NCBI GenBank assembly: GCA_028571685.1
Contig: CM053140.1
Coordinates: 148,103,701-148,167,700, forward strand
Reading direction: 5' to 3'
Length of the DNA: 64,000 nucleotides
Source of the DNA: Heterohyrax brucei
Lineage: Eukaryota > Chordata > Mammalia > Hyracoidea > Procaviidae
Positions within the stretch are counted from its first letter, which is position 1. Each line of letters opens with the position of its first letter. Positions 22,097-33,240 of this stretch are shown here, piece by piece. A program made the translations under genes and the position numbers. The notes beneath the pieces were generated by a model. The model ran no database searches. It saw nothing but the letters and a program-made list of their open reading frames with translations, and had not been told where the DNA came from.

Positions 22097-25000
22097 GATG
22101 CTGACTTATTTCACTCAGCATAATGTCTTCTAGTTGAAAATAGGTTATGAGATGCTTCCTAAAATCATCATTGTTCTTCATCCATTGCATAGTGTTTCCT
22201 TGAGTACATGTACCATAGTGTGTCTATCCATTCATCTTTTGATGAGCAGCTAGGCTGATTGCATCTTCTTGCTATTGTTGGCAGTGCTGCAATCAAATAT
22301 TTGTGCAATTACATGTTTGTATGACCACTTTTATTTCTGTAGGATATATTTTCAGCAGTGGGATTGCTGGATCATATGGTATTTCTATATCTAACTTTTT
22401 GAGGAAGCACCAAATAGCTTTACAAAGAGGTTATACCATTTTGCATTCCCACCAGCAGTGTAGGAGAGTTTCAATCTCTGTACAGCCTTTCCATCCATTT
22501 GTTGTTTTGTGTTTTTTGGATTATGGCCAACCTTGCTGTGATGAGATGGTATCTCATTGTAGTTTTGATCTGGATTTCTCTAATGATCATGAGCATTTCC
22601 TCATGTGTCTTAGGGCTGCCTGGATGTCTTCTTTGATACAGTGTCTATCCATCTCCTTTGCCCATCACTTAATTGGGTTATTTATCTTTTTCTTGTTGAC
22701 ATTTTGCAGTACCTTGTAGATTTTGGAAATCAAACATTGATCTGACATATAGGTGCCAAATAATTTTTTTTCCATTCTGTAGATGGTCTTTTAGTTATTT
22801 TGATAAAGTCTTCATGTGAGCAAAAGAGTTTGATTTTTAGTAGTTCCCATTCATCTGTTTTCTGTTGTTTGTGCATTGTCAGCTTTTGTAGTCTGTTTAA
22901 GCATATTAGAACTTTCATGGCTGATCCTATTTTTTCTCCCATGATCCTTATTGTTTTAGTTTCGATATTTAGGTCACTGATGCATTTTGAGTTAGTGTTC
23001 TGTGTAAGGTGAGAGGTATGGGTCTTGTTTCAGTTTTTTTTGCAAATCAATATCCAATTTTGCCAACACCATTTATTAAGGAGACTGTTATTACCCTAGT
23101 TTATGACCTTTGGGCCTGTGTTGAATATCACATGTTCATATGAGGATGCTGATATTTCTGGGATCTCAATTCTGTTACATTTGTCTATATGTCTCTTTTT
23201 GTACCAGTACCATGCTGTTTTGACTACCATGGCATATATCAATAGGTTCTAAGGTTGTGTAGTGTGAGGCCTCCCACTGTGTTCCTCTTTTTCAGTAGTG
23301 CTTTACTTATCTGGAGTTTCTTCTTTTTCCAAACAAGGTTAGTGATTTGTTTCTCCATCTCATTAAAAAATGTCACTGGATTTTCTATAGGGATTGCATT
23401 GTATATGTAGATCATTTTGAGTGGAATAGACATTTTCACAATGTTAAGTCTTCCTATCTATGAGCAAAGAAGGTTTCTCCATTTGTGTAGTGTCTTTTGG
23501 TTTCTTACAGTAAGGTATTGTAATTTTCTCTTTATATGTCTTCTGTGTCTCTGGTTTGATTTATTCCTAGGTATTTTATCCTTGGGGGATCTATAATAAA
23601 TGGTATTTATTTTATAATTTTGTCTTTGATTGATCTCTTTGTTGGTATAGAGGAATCATACTGATTTACTTATCTTTATCTTGTATCTTGTTACTTTGCT
23701 GAACTCTTCTATTAGTTCCAGTAGTTTATTTATGGATTCGTAAGGATTCTCTGTGTATATTATCATATCATCTGCAGGTAGGGATATTTTTACTTCTTCT
23801 GTGCCAATATGGATACCCTTTATTTCTTTTTTAATTGCTTTGGCTAAAACCTCTAGCACAACATTGAATAGAAGTGGTGACAGTGGGCATCCTTGTTTAG
23901 TTCCCATTTTCAGGGGAAATTCTTTCAGTTTTTCGCTGTTTAGGATGATGTAGATGGTTAGCTTTGCATAGATTCCCCTTATTGCATTGACGAATTTCCC
24001 TTCGATTCCTATTTTGCTGATACTTTTTAAGGGGAATGGGTGTTGGATTTTGTCAAATGTCTTTTCAGCATTAATTGACAAAATCAGGTGACTCTTTTCC
24101 TTTGTGTTATTCATGTGGCTGATTGTATTAATTATTTTTCTGATGTTGAACCAGACTTGCATGAATCCAACTGGTCATGATAAATTATTTTTTTGATACG
24201 TTGTTGAATATTATTGGCAAGGATTTTGTTGAAGATTTTTGCATCTAGGTTCATGAGTGGTATTGTTCTGTAATTTCTGTTTTTTTGTGCGTGATTTCCC
24301 TGGCTTTGGTATCAGGGTTATACAGGCTTCACAGAATGAAGTTGGGAGTATTCTGTCCTTTTCTATGCTGTGAAATAGCCTCAGTAGTATTGGAATTAAC
24401 CCCTCTCTACAAGTTTGCTTGACTTCTCTGATGAAGCCTTCTGGGCCAGGACTGTTTGGGGTTGGTAGTTTTTTTTTTTTTTTTTTATTACTTTTTGATT
24501 TCTTCTTCTGCGATGGGTTTATTAAGTTGTTCTACTTCTCCTTGTAATAATTTTGGTAAGTGACATGAATCTAGAAATCTGTCCATTTCCTCAAGGTATT
24601 CAAATTTATTAGAGTGCAGTTTTTTGTAGTAGTCTGTTACAATACTTTTGATTTCAGTTACATCTGTTGTGACATTTCTTGTCTCATTTTTCATTCCAGT
24701 TATTTGTTTTCTCTCCTGTGCTTCTTTTGTAAGTTTAGCCAGTGGTTTATCAATTTTGTTGATCTTTTCAAAGAAACAGTTTTTGGCTTTGTTAATTCTT
24801 CCAATTGTTTTTCTGTTCTCTAATTCATTTAATTCTGCTCTAATCTTTATTATGTGTTTTCTTCTGGTGTCTGAGGGGTTCTTCGTTGCTCTCTTTCTGC
24901 TTGTTCAAGTTGTAGGGTTACTTCTTTAGTTTGGACTTGTCATTCCAGATGTGTGCATTTATAGAGATAAAGTGATGACTGACCACTGCTTTTGCTGTGG

Positions 25001-26044
25001 TTCTAGGTTCTAATAGGATGTGTTTCATTCTCATTTGATCCCAGAAATTTCTTTATTGAGTTTTTTATTTCTTCTATTAACTTGTGGATTTTTGATCAAG
25101 GTGTCATTCAGTTTCCATGAGTTCAAATTTCTACCTATGATTTCTCTGCTATTGATTTCAACTTTGATGTCTTTATGGTCCGAGGAGATGCTTTGAAATA
25201 ATTCAGTGGTTTGGATTTTGTTGAGACTTCCTTTATGGCCTAATACATGATCTACTGTGGGGAATGTTCCATGTACACTGGAAAATAAGGTACTTACCTG
25301 TTGTTGGGTTAAAAGTTCTGTAAATGCTGATGAGGTCTAGATGGTTGATTGTCGCAGTGAGATCTGTATCTTTACTGAGCTTTTTTCTGGATCATCTGTC
25401 CATTACTAAAAGTGGAATGTCGAAGCTTCCTACTATTACTGTGGAATGTTCTATCTCATTTTTCAATGTTATCAGCATTTGTTCAATGTATGTAGATGCT
25501 CTGGTACTGGGTGAGTAATATTTAATATTGTTATATACTGCTTACATACTGAACCTTTCAGCAATATATAGTGATCATCATAGTCCACCATAGTAGATTT
25601 TACATTAAAATCTATTTTATCTGAGATTAGTATTGACACTCCTGCCCTTCTTTGTATGTTGTTGGCTTGGTATATATTTTTCCATCCTTTGATTTTCATT
25701 TTGTTCATGTCTTTGAGTCTAAGGTGTGTCTCTTGTAAACAACACATAGACAGATCGTGTTTTTTGATCCAAGCTGTTACTTTCTGCCTCTTTAATAGAA
25801 TGTTCAATCCATTTATGTTCAATGTAATTACTGACAGGTATGTATTTAATGCTGTCATTTTGGTGCCTTTATTTTTATGTTGATGTTTTCTTTGTTTCTT
25901 AATATTCTGTTCTGGGTCATTTTTCTTTATGGGTTTACTTTTCATCTTTTTTCGTGTTGGTGTGGTGTTTGTTGAGACTCCTTTATTATGTTTCTTTTTG
26001 TTTTGATATGTTGCACTGTTAGTTTGCTTTGTAGCTATCTCTTT
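22097..26044 (-). pseudogene. Inner L1 ORF2: endonuclease, reverse transcriptase, C-terminal domain
   Basis: Reading down the minus strand: an APE-type endonuclease (ORF 25472-26074) with LSVITLNINGLN near its start, CCLQETHL and IKGWKNIYQANNIQRRAG; a linker; the RT (ORF 23656-24162) with motif [13 protein letters not shown] at residues 28-39, [14 protein letters not shown] at about 87-100 and a damaged catalytic block PADDM where active L1s have FADDM (near 23767-23778); then NEMEKQITNLVWKKKKLQISKALL (23239-23439); and the C-terminal end FQLEDIMLSEISQ near 22097. The protein would nick target DNA and copy L1 RNA, but frameshifts and stops split it into many pieces. Plus-strand frames here are shadows. 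Confidence 0.93.
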
Positions 26045-26209
26045 GATATCGCTTAATGTTCTAAGTTTAAACAAGTCTTTAACTCCTGTTTATCTTCTTA
26101 ATTTCTTCTCCATCTGAAAGGGTTATATCTATTGTAATATATCCCTCTTTATAGTGTGATGATGTCATACTTTTCATGTTAAGATCACTAGTTCCCTTCT
26201 TTTAATGTT

Positions 26210-27230
26210 TTACCTTTGGTTAAGCTTGTGACTTCCATAACTGAGTGGACTTCTGAATGCCGTGTCCTTCCTTTGCATCCTTAAGTATACATTTGATGTT
26301 ATTGTTTTTCTATACATACAGCATCTTGCAATATTCTTGCAGTTTTGGTTTGGTTTTTGCAAATCCTCTAAGCTTCTGTTTATGTGAAAATGTCTTAATT
26401 TCACCATCATATTTGAGAGACAATTTTTCAGAATATATAATTCTTGGAAGTTTTTCTCTTTCAAGGCTTCGTATGTGTCATTCCATTGTCTTCTTGCCAA
26501 CATGATTTCTGCTGGAAAGTCAGAGGAATGCCTACAGGGCTTCCATTTGTATGTTAGTTTTGCTTTATGCCTCACTGTCTTTAAATATCCCTCTTTATGT
26601 TTCATTTTATTAAGCCTGATTATAATACATCTTTATGTCTTTTGTGGGGGGTCTGGTTTTTGTGGTGTTCAATAAGCATCTTGAATACCTATATTTTCTT
26701 CTTTCATGATGTCAGGAAGTTTTCTGTCAGCAACTCTTCAGCAATTCTTTCTGTATTTTCTGCTATCCCTCCCTGTTCAGTAACTCCAATTATTCATAGA
26801 TTACTCCTCTTAATAGAGTCCCATGTGCTTCTTAGTTCTTCTTTATTTTTCTTGCTTCTTTTATCTGATTTCTCCTCATTAATCTTGATATCACTTGCTT
26901 TATCTTCAAGCTCACAAATTCTGTATTTCACTTCCTTGATCCTGCTCTTTTGGCCTTGCATTGAATTACAACTGTAATTTTATTATTGATCTGCTGGATT
27001 TCAGATCACTGATGTTGTAGCAGATCAGATAGCTTATTTAATTTTTCATTTAGTTCTGCTGCATTTTGTTTAATCTCTAGAAGGTCTCTGTACATATTTC
27101 TTTGGTATTGTACTTCTGATAATTTCAGAAGGATTTCTTCATCTGGGAAATTTTTTGATTCTTTATTTTGGGAGTTTTCCAGAGCTATGATACTCTGCTT
27201 CTTGTGGTGGTCTGATTCATTTGTGCTGAC
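26210..27230 (-). pseudogene. Inner L1 ORF1 remnant (RNA-binding chaperone)
   Basis: ORF1p is the L1 nucleic-acid chaperone, forming trimers through a coiled coil. The clearest part is the C-terminal domain in the frame 26210-26605: SSDFPAEIMLARRQWNDTYEALKEKNFQELYILKNCLS corresponds to the conserved ADFS..T.QARR.W..I...LKEKN region of mammalian ORF1p. The 26600-27230 stretch reads antisense as charged, Lys/Glu-rich coiled-coil-like protein with stops. Its distance from ORF2 (about 170 bases) fits the usual ORF1-ORF2 spacing. Not functional. Confidence 0.85.
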
Positions 27231-27268
27231 TCTGTCATTATGCTAGTCAAGACTATGATATAGCTCAA

Positions 27269-28217
27269 GAAAGGGAGGGCAGAAGGATGTCACCACACTC
27301 AGCTGCCAGGGACTACTGCATTCTCTAGGTGCATTTGTCATAAAAACTGCTTTTCTGCTGAGAGGTGCAATGTCCAGCAGCCAGCAAAAGCAACCAGGCC
27401 ATCAGAGGTGGCAGACCCCACCTCGTGGCCAACAAAGATGGTGCCCTACTTATAGAGTCTCTGGGGGCTATCAGTCAATGCTAGGATTTGGCTCAGTGAA
27501 GGATGGTGGAAATGGCACCACCACACTCAGGCACCAATTGCTGTTGGTATCTCTAGCTGTTCCTGTAATAAAAGCTGACCTTCTGCTGAGACAGCGTTGT
27601 TCAGCCACAGCAGAAAGCAGCAGCCAAGCCTTTACTGGTGTCAGGCCCTGCCTCCAGGCTGACAAAGATGCACCTCATAGGTCATCCCCAGATGGTATGA
27701 TGTGGCTTAATTAAGGGAGGAGTTGGGGAACTGCCCTACTTGGCCACCAACCCCCACCACATTCTCTAGGTATGGTTGTCTTGAAACAACTTTTCTGCTG
27801 GGAGAAGCACTATCTAGACAGGCACTATTGCTTAGTGTGGGAATTACTTCCAGGTGAGACCCCAGACAAGGGTCACTCTACCTCTCAGATGACCAAGATG
27901 ATGCATTCTGCCTGAGCTGTGTTTCCTGCACTGAGTCAGTTGTATCTGTGGCACAGCTCAGAGAAGAGAGGGAGGAATGACATTGGCATCCTTGGCCAGA
28001 AATCACAGTTGGGATCTCTGGATGAGGCTGACCCAAGCACAGTCCCTCTGCTGCAGGGTGCGGTGTTTACTTAGCATTGCAGTTCAGCTTAGTGACTGGC
28101 TTGTGCCAGGCTCACAGACTCGGCAGCCCCACTTTCAGTCCTAGCCTCCTGGTTAGCAAAGAAGGTGTTTGTACCTGTAATCCTCTCAAGTAATGTGCCA
28201 GTAGAAGCAGGACTCAG
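27269..28217 (-). promoter_or_regulatory. Inner L1 5'UTR with four diverged tandem monomers
   Basis: Four head-to-tail units of about 227, 217, 247 and 257 bases (27269, 27497, 27714, 27961). Shared words recur in order in each: caccacactcag-like, ttctgctgaga-like (27352, 27581, 27792, 28044), a caaagatgg-like word near 27434, 27663, 27889 and 28158, and an end like ggctcag. In L1s the 5'UTR holds the internal Pol II promoter; monomer arrays are well known in mouse. The caaagatg word resembles a YY1 core (inference). Frames at 27370-27714 and 27471-27665 lie in it and are not genes. Confidence 0.8.
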
Positions 28218-28406
28218 TGCATCATTGCCTTGCCTCTGATAGAGGTGGTTTCCCCCTTCCAGTTGCTCAGTCCAGTCTCACAACCCTACCTACTCACTCT
28301 GGTCTCCCAGAATGTCCACATGGCTCCATTCAATTATTTTTCTAGGCCGTAGGTCTCAGAGGGAATCGAGGAGACATGTATATAGTCAGCCAGCTTTGCC
28401 CTGCCA
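28218..28406 (-). other. 5' end of the inner L1
   Basis: GC-richer remainder of the 5'UTR, possibly a partial fifth monomer (ccttccagttgctcag matches the unit end). Ends at the boundary with the outer L1. Confidence 0.6.
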
Positions 28407-29106
28407 CTTATCTTGTGTCTTGATGCCTTGCTGAACTTTTCTATTCCAGTAGGTTTTATTTTGTTTTTGGGTTTGTTTTGTAGATTCTTGAGGGTTTTCT
28501 GTGTATAAGGTCATATCACCTGCAAGTAGACATACTTTTGCTACTTTGTTACCTTTGTATATACTTTATTTGTTTTTCTAGCCTGGTTAATCTGGCTGTA
28601 ATCTCCAGCACAATGTTGAATAAAAGTGGTAGCAAATGGCATCCTTGTCTGGTTTCCATCCTCAAAGGGAATACTGTCAGACTCTTGCCACTTAGGCTGA
28701 TGTTGGCTGCTGGCTTTGTATAGGAGTCCTTTATGACATTGAGGAATTTCACTTCTATTCTTATTTTGCTGAGAGTTTTTGAAATGAATGAGTGTTGGGC
28801 TTTGTCAAATGCCTTTACTGCATCAATTGATAAAATCCTGTGTTCTGTTATTTATGTGGTTGATTAGACTGACTGTTTTCATAATGTTGAACCATCCCTG
28901 CATCCCTGCTATGAATCCCATTTGGTCATGGTGGAATATTTCTTGATATATCACTGAATTCTATTGGTTAGAATTTTGTTGAGGATTGTTATGTCTAAGT
29001 TCATGAGACGTTTTGTTGTGTAATTTTCCTTTTTTGTGCTATCTTATCTGGTTTTGGTATCAGGGCTATGCTGGCTTTATAGAATGCATTTGGGACTATT
29101 TAACAA
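28407..29106 (-). pseudogene. Outer L1 (5' part), ORF2 RT fragment
   Basis: Continues the outer L1. Antisense protein in 28549-28752: KFLNVIKDSYTKPAANISLSG...[23 protein letters not shown], the RT palm region with RQGC..LPLLFN in place of the usual [12 protein letters not shown]. Further on, the DKIQH- and NIQRK-type blocks are recognisable as DNA (aatgcctttactgcatc). 5' truncation at 29094 and TSD copy at 29095-29106. Confidence 0.88.
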
Positions 29107-29450
29107 GTGCTGAGATGAATATAAGATAGTTTTAGTAGATAAGAGACTGAACCACTGTATTCAAGGGAGTAGAAGGATAAGGAAAGAATCAGTAAAACAG
29201 GAGCAGAAAGCAGAAAGACCTGAGGTTTACATTAAAGGAAGTAGAAAACCAAATAAGAATCTGAATTCTAGAGAAGAAAACAGATGGAAGAGTGATAATG
29301 CAAAAAATGATGTTGAAGATGAGGAGGAGTTTGGGAAGTGGACTAGAAATGGATATTGAAAGAGTAAAAGGCCATTGAAACAAAGGATATCAAAATCTTC
29401 TAGTAGACTTTGAAAGAGAATAAAAACAGATTTTGAAAAACGCACTGATG
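29107..29450 (+). repeat. Purine-biased segment
   Basis: Long stretch strongly enriched in A and G on the + strand (for example ggagcagaaagcagaaag, gatgaggaggagtttggg). Not a simple repeat; two overlapping frames on the minus strand (29189-29445) are Phe/Leu/Ser-rich by-products of this composition. Origin unknown. Confidence 0.6.
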
Positions 29451-29461
29451 TTTACCATCAC

Positions 29462-30151
29462 TGTACAAGCTTCTTAGAGCTGCTGTAACAAATTACCACA
29501 ACATTGATGGCTTAAAAACAACAGAAACCTACTATCTGACAAGTCTGGAGGTCACAAGTCTAAAATGGGCCTCATGGTTTTAAAATCCAGGTTTTGGCAA
29601 GATCAGTTCCTCCTGGAGGTTGTCGGGGAGTCTGTTTCCTTGCCTTGTCCACATTTATAAGCTGTCCAGGAGCCCTGGTGGTGCCACGGTTAAGCACTCA
29701 GTTGCTAACAAGCTTGGTGGTTCCAATTCACCAGTAGCTCTGCCGAAAAGTACCTAGTGATCTGCTTCTGTAAAAATTACAGCCTAGGAAGCCCTGTGGG
29801 ACAGTTCTGCTCTGTCTTACAGGGCCTCTGTGAGTCAGAACATACTTAGTGACACACACACAGCAACAACAACAGAGGTTGCCCACATTCCTTTGCTAGT
29901 CTATCCCCAGTAGCAACACATCACTCTGACCTGTGCTTCTGACTCCCCTGCCTCCCTGTTTCATTATAAGGACATTTGTGATTACATTAGGCTCACCTAA
30001 ATAACCAATAACTATTCCTCCATTTCAAGGTGCTTAACTCACTGACATATAGAAATTTCCTTTTGTAATGAAAGCTAACATAGGTAACATAGTCACAGAT
30101 CCCAGGGATTAGGAGTAGGCATTGCTGGGGAAGGACATTATTCCGTTAACA
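29462..30151 (-). mobile_element. Ancient MLT1-type LTR, split by a SINE
   Basis: Read on +: gagctgctgtaacaaattacc, ggcttaaaaacaacagaaac, tctggaggtcacaagtc, then after the SINE gaggttgcccacattcc, acacatcactctgacc, and gtgattacattaggctcacc. This is the antisense layout of a pan-eutherian MaLR LTR. Ends near 30151; no TSD visible, as expected for its age. Confidence 0.8.
29668..29875 (+). mobile_element. AfroSINE inserted in the MLT1-type LTR
   Basis: Head aggagccctggtggtgccac, extra middle block (gtgatctgcttctg) and tail ending cagcaacaacaacag. Long variant. Confidence 0.93.
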
Positions 30152-30314
30152 TAACTTAATTAAGCAGGACTTAGGTATTCATCTTTTTTTTAAACTAAAG
30201 CCAATGTGACTACCTTCATAAATTGAGTGTTGAATTATAATTCAAGAAGGAGACAGACCAGGTATGAAAATACAGCAAAAATATTTAAGACAAAAAACAA
30301 ATACTTCATCACCT

Positions 30315-30455
30315 TTGGAGATCAAACACCTGAGACACAAATTTTGACTGTATCATTTACCACCTGTGTAGTGAGGCTATTATTAAACCTCTCTAAATTT
30401 CAGTTTCTAGATCTGATAATAATAGTACCCATCTCATTTCCACTCAGTCTAAATA
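30315..30455 (+). mobile_element. MIR fragment
   Basis: Contains the MIR order: tgtatcatttaccacctgtg, aacctctctaaatttcag, and taataatagtacccatctc. Cut off by the BovB tail that follows. The 111-codon frame at 30227-30562 spans these repeats and is not a gene. Confidence 0.7.
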
Positions 30456-30461
30456 GATCGT

Positions 30462-30558
30462 GGAGACGCTGTGGGATCGGGCAGCTTTTCATTCCATTGT
30501 ACAGGGTATTTGCCACGAGCTGGGGGCTGACTCAAGGCCAGCTAACAACAAAAACAAC
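30462..30558 (+). mobile_element. BovB/RTE 3' tail fragment
   Basis: tcattccattgtacagggtattt, then a diverged gagtcggaaccgactc-like end (gctgggggctgactcaag) and gctaacaacaaaaacaac. Only the last 100 bases of the element. Confidence 0.75.
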
Positions 30559-32050
30559 TTAGCATTTTTATGGGACTGAAAGTTTTAAAAATATGCTAAA
30601 TTCTTATCAAAAAAGAAAAAGGCAACTGCCCTGTTTCATAGCATATCCCCATCAATAAATGACAATCATCGTTATTGTTGTAATGGTAAAGTATCGTTGT
30701 CATTGTGTGTGTGTGTTTTTTTTTTTTTTTTAATTCTTACTATCTACAGATGGCATAAGTTGAAATGATCTGATTTTTTAGTGGTCATATAACAACGGTA
30801 AGAAAACAAAACAAACAAACAAACAAAAACTGATGAATCTAAGTGCTTACGAAGTACAAATTCCAAAGTACAAACTTGGAATGTTGTTGGAGGAAGGACT
30901 AATCAGTGATTTTACAGGATCCTAACCCAGTGGAATTCATCCAGAAGCAACATATTCTATTACCAAGAATATAGAAGATGAAGTTGCATTTGTTAGCGAA
31001 ATGCTGATTTTGCTCATTGTATGTAAACAGACTTCAGACACGGCCACTGAGCTACATACTTTTGATATGTACAAGGAAAGAAATGGTTCTCCATGTGGAT
31101 AGTGGGACCTTCCTAAACAGTGAGTAAAGTCAAAGATTCAGATGTAAATAGAAAGAGAAGTGAAATAGTTTTTAAATTTGGGGACCTTTTTTTTTTTTGC
31201 ACCTTAGTTTAAGAGTATTTCAAACATGACATCAGAAGGCAGATAGAGACTGGCTCAGCTGCTCATGGACTGAAACTCAGAAAATGAATTTTGAAAGCAA
31301 AGCATTGATTAAATACAAAAAGACATGAGGGGGGAATGCATTAATAGAATGCTTAAGGAAAACATTTTCTTAAGCTTCTGATACAATCGACAAATTGTTC
31401 GTGGTGATAGAGCATCCGGCAGAGCATCCGGCAGACCTTTCCAGAGTAGAAACTGAATATGGGAAACTCCAGCTTCTGCTCGTGTTTGTGTACTCACCAC
31501 CTCACCTCTCTGTTCTTTTCCATTTGTGCGAAGGCTCTTTGCAAAATATTCCTTCAACCTTGCTTTGCTGCAATGCTTGCTTCCATTACAGTGACGAGAA
31601 AAGCAGGCTTGCTTTCTAAATTCTGCAGTATAGAAAGCCTTCACTTTTTATTTTTTTTCCCTCAGACCAGAGTTATTGAAAGCCTGCTGCATATTATCCC
31701 AGGTAATCTACTGTGGCAGCCTTTTCGGATTTACTTAGATGGAGAAATATGATAAAATGGCAGACATAGAACAAGCATTGAGCAAAATCAGTTTTTTTAT
31801 ACAAAAAATAAAGTTTGCTGGCTTTTCATGTGAAGATCAGGAAAACCATTCTTCAGACAAACGATGGGTGCCCTGGGAACAGAGCTGGCAAACATTCAGC
31901 CTTTTCTCATTGCCCTTGCAAAAGAACCTCAGCATTTTGTGATTCTTTTGAACCTGGTGACCTGATGAAGTATGAATTGAACTGTCAGGTTCAGAAAGGT
32001 TGTCTTAAGAAAAAAATTAGTATGAGTTAATGAATAAAACAAATTACAAA
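30559..32050. other. Non-coding sequence with short simple repeats
   Basis: Contains (GT)n plus a T-run at 30705-30732, (AAAC)n near 30807-30830, and a 12-base tandem duplication (gagcatccggca twice) at 31411-31434. Frames at 31309-31644, 31395-31619, 31459-31752 and 31739-31942 overlap on both strands and show no domain. No gene found. Confidence 0.5.
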
Positions 32051-33030
32051 ACCAAACCAAAAAGTGTGGACACAGCTTAGGTCTCTCTTCTTAATTCTAC
32101 ACCCAAGTATCCAGTTTCCAACCACTGCCAACCTACTGCCAATTGATTATCCTCTTAAGGAGAACTCACCTGCCTCCTGTTCTCAGAATAGAGAGAATTG
32201 AATTGCTCCTTCACTTCCCACAATCTGCTTCTCCTCTCGTTTTCTCTAGTGAATGGCATCGTAATTCACAGTTACTGAAGTCTGACTCTTCAGTTTCCAC
32301 CAGCTCCTGTTGCATCCTCACTATCCTTTTCCCACCTGCAGCCACATAAATAATCATCTGTCTTTTCCTTCTACTCCAGTCGTTTTTGTGGAGCTCTCTC
32401 TATATATTGGCAGCTGGTACTGCCCCAGGCCATGTCTCTGTTCAGTACAATCCAGAACAATATAACAGTCTCTTCCAGCTAGAATTTCTTCCTGCAGTCT
32501 TACTCCATTATAATTCTTATTTCAAACTAAAACAACAGGGATATTCTAGAATTTAAAACTGATCATTCCCCTCTTGGATTTAAAACCTTTTGTTGGTTTC
32601 CCATTGCACTACAACAAAGTCCGAACTCCTCAAGAGGTCTTTATTTCTTATTTGAGCACATCTTGTATATGTTTGATTGAAGTTATCATTCCTATATAAA
32701 CTTATTGTACTTTCTGAAATGAGTAGTGCCTTCTTACAAATGTTTTCCCTGTATGGAACAATCCTTCCTCCCCTTGGCTTTGATAACTCTTGTCTTCTAG
32801 GAGATTTCTTGCCTCCTCCTAGACCAGTACAAGTTTCTTACAAAGCTCCCTGTAATGCTAATCTCAGAGCACTCATATGATTTTTTATAATTGGTAGTTT
32901 AATTGTCCATTCTACCATTAAACCATAGACTCTAAAAGGGCAAGTCATTTTGGTTCACTATTCCATCTTTAACTCACCTGTATACTAACTCTGCTTGATT
33001 GTCTCAGGCTAGGCTCTTGGTATTTGCTGA
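32050..33030 (+). mobile_element. L2 LINE 3' fragment, diverged
   Basis: Ordered L2-like blocks: ccaactcctgttgcatcc-like start, aaaactgatcattcccctc, aaccttttgttggtttccc, aacaaagtccgaactcc, aatccttcctcccc, and gactctaaaagggcaagtc. Frames at 32143-32349 and 32677-32880 are inside it. Confidence 0.75.
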
Positions 33031-33034
33031 AAGA

Positions 33035-33240
33035 GATATTATCTATATTCCAGGTACAATGATATGTATTCACATACATTATCTCACTTAATGTTCGCAG
33101 TCACTCTGGGAGGTAGATGTTACCATGCTCATTGTATACATGAGAAAGGTGAGGACCAGAGAAAGAAAGGACCTGTACAAGATAACAGGACAGACCACTG
33201 GTGGGGCTGGAATAATAATTCAGATTTCCAGGTTTCCTCC
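33035..33240 (+). mobile_element. MIR
   Basis: ttccaggtacaatgatatg, cattatctcacttaatg, gggaggtagatgttacc, then gaggaccagagaaagaaagg and gtggggctgg: the MIR core and end in order. Confidence 0.85.

Larger units (their letters stand above)
20799..28413 (-). mobile_element. Inner L1, full length (about 7.6 kb), inside an older L1
   Basis: Minus strand, about 20806-28406: A-rich/CCCT tail, 3'UTR (about 20945-22096), ORF2 (about 22097-26044), ORF1 (about 26210-27230) and a 5'UTR with tandem monomers (27269-28217). Short TSD cttatct at 20799-20805 and 28407-28413. The outer L1 reads through if this segment is removed: its ORF2 breaks off at 20805 and resumes at the following ORF2 block at 28414. 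Both ORFs are broken, so it is inactive, but it retains a complete L1 architecture. Confidence 0.9.

Noticed and set aside
22303-22719. A 138-codon plus frame
   Set aside because: Shadow on the opposite strand of the inner L1's ORF2.
25472-26074. A 200-codon minus frame as an APE-type nuclease gene
   Set aside because: It is the endonuclease domain of the inner L1's ORF2.
27370-27714. A 114-codon plus frame in GC-richer DNA as a host gene
   Set aside because: It lies antisense in the L1 5'UTR monomer array and has no domain.
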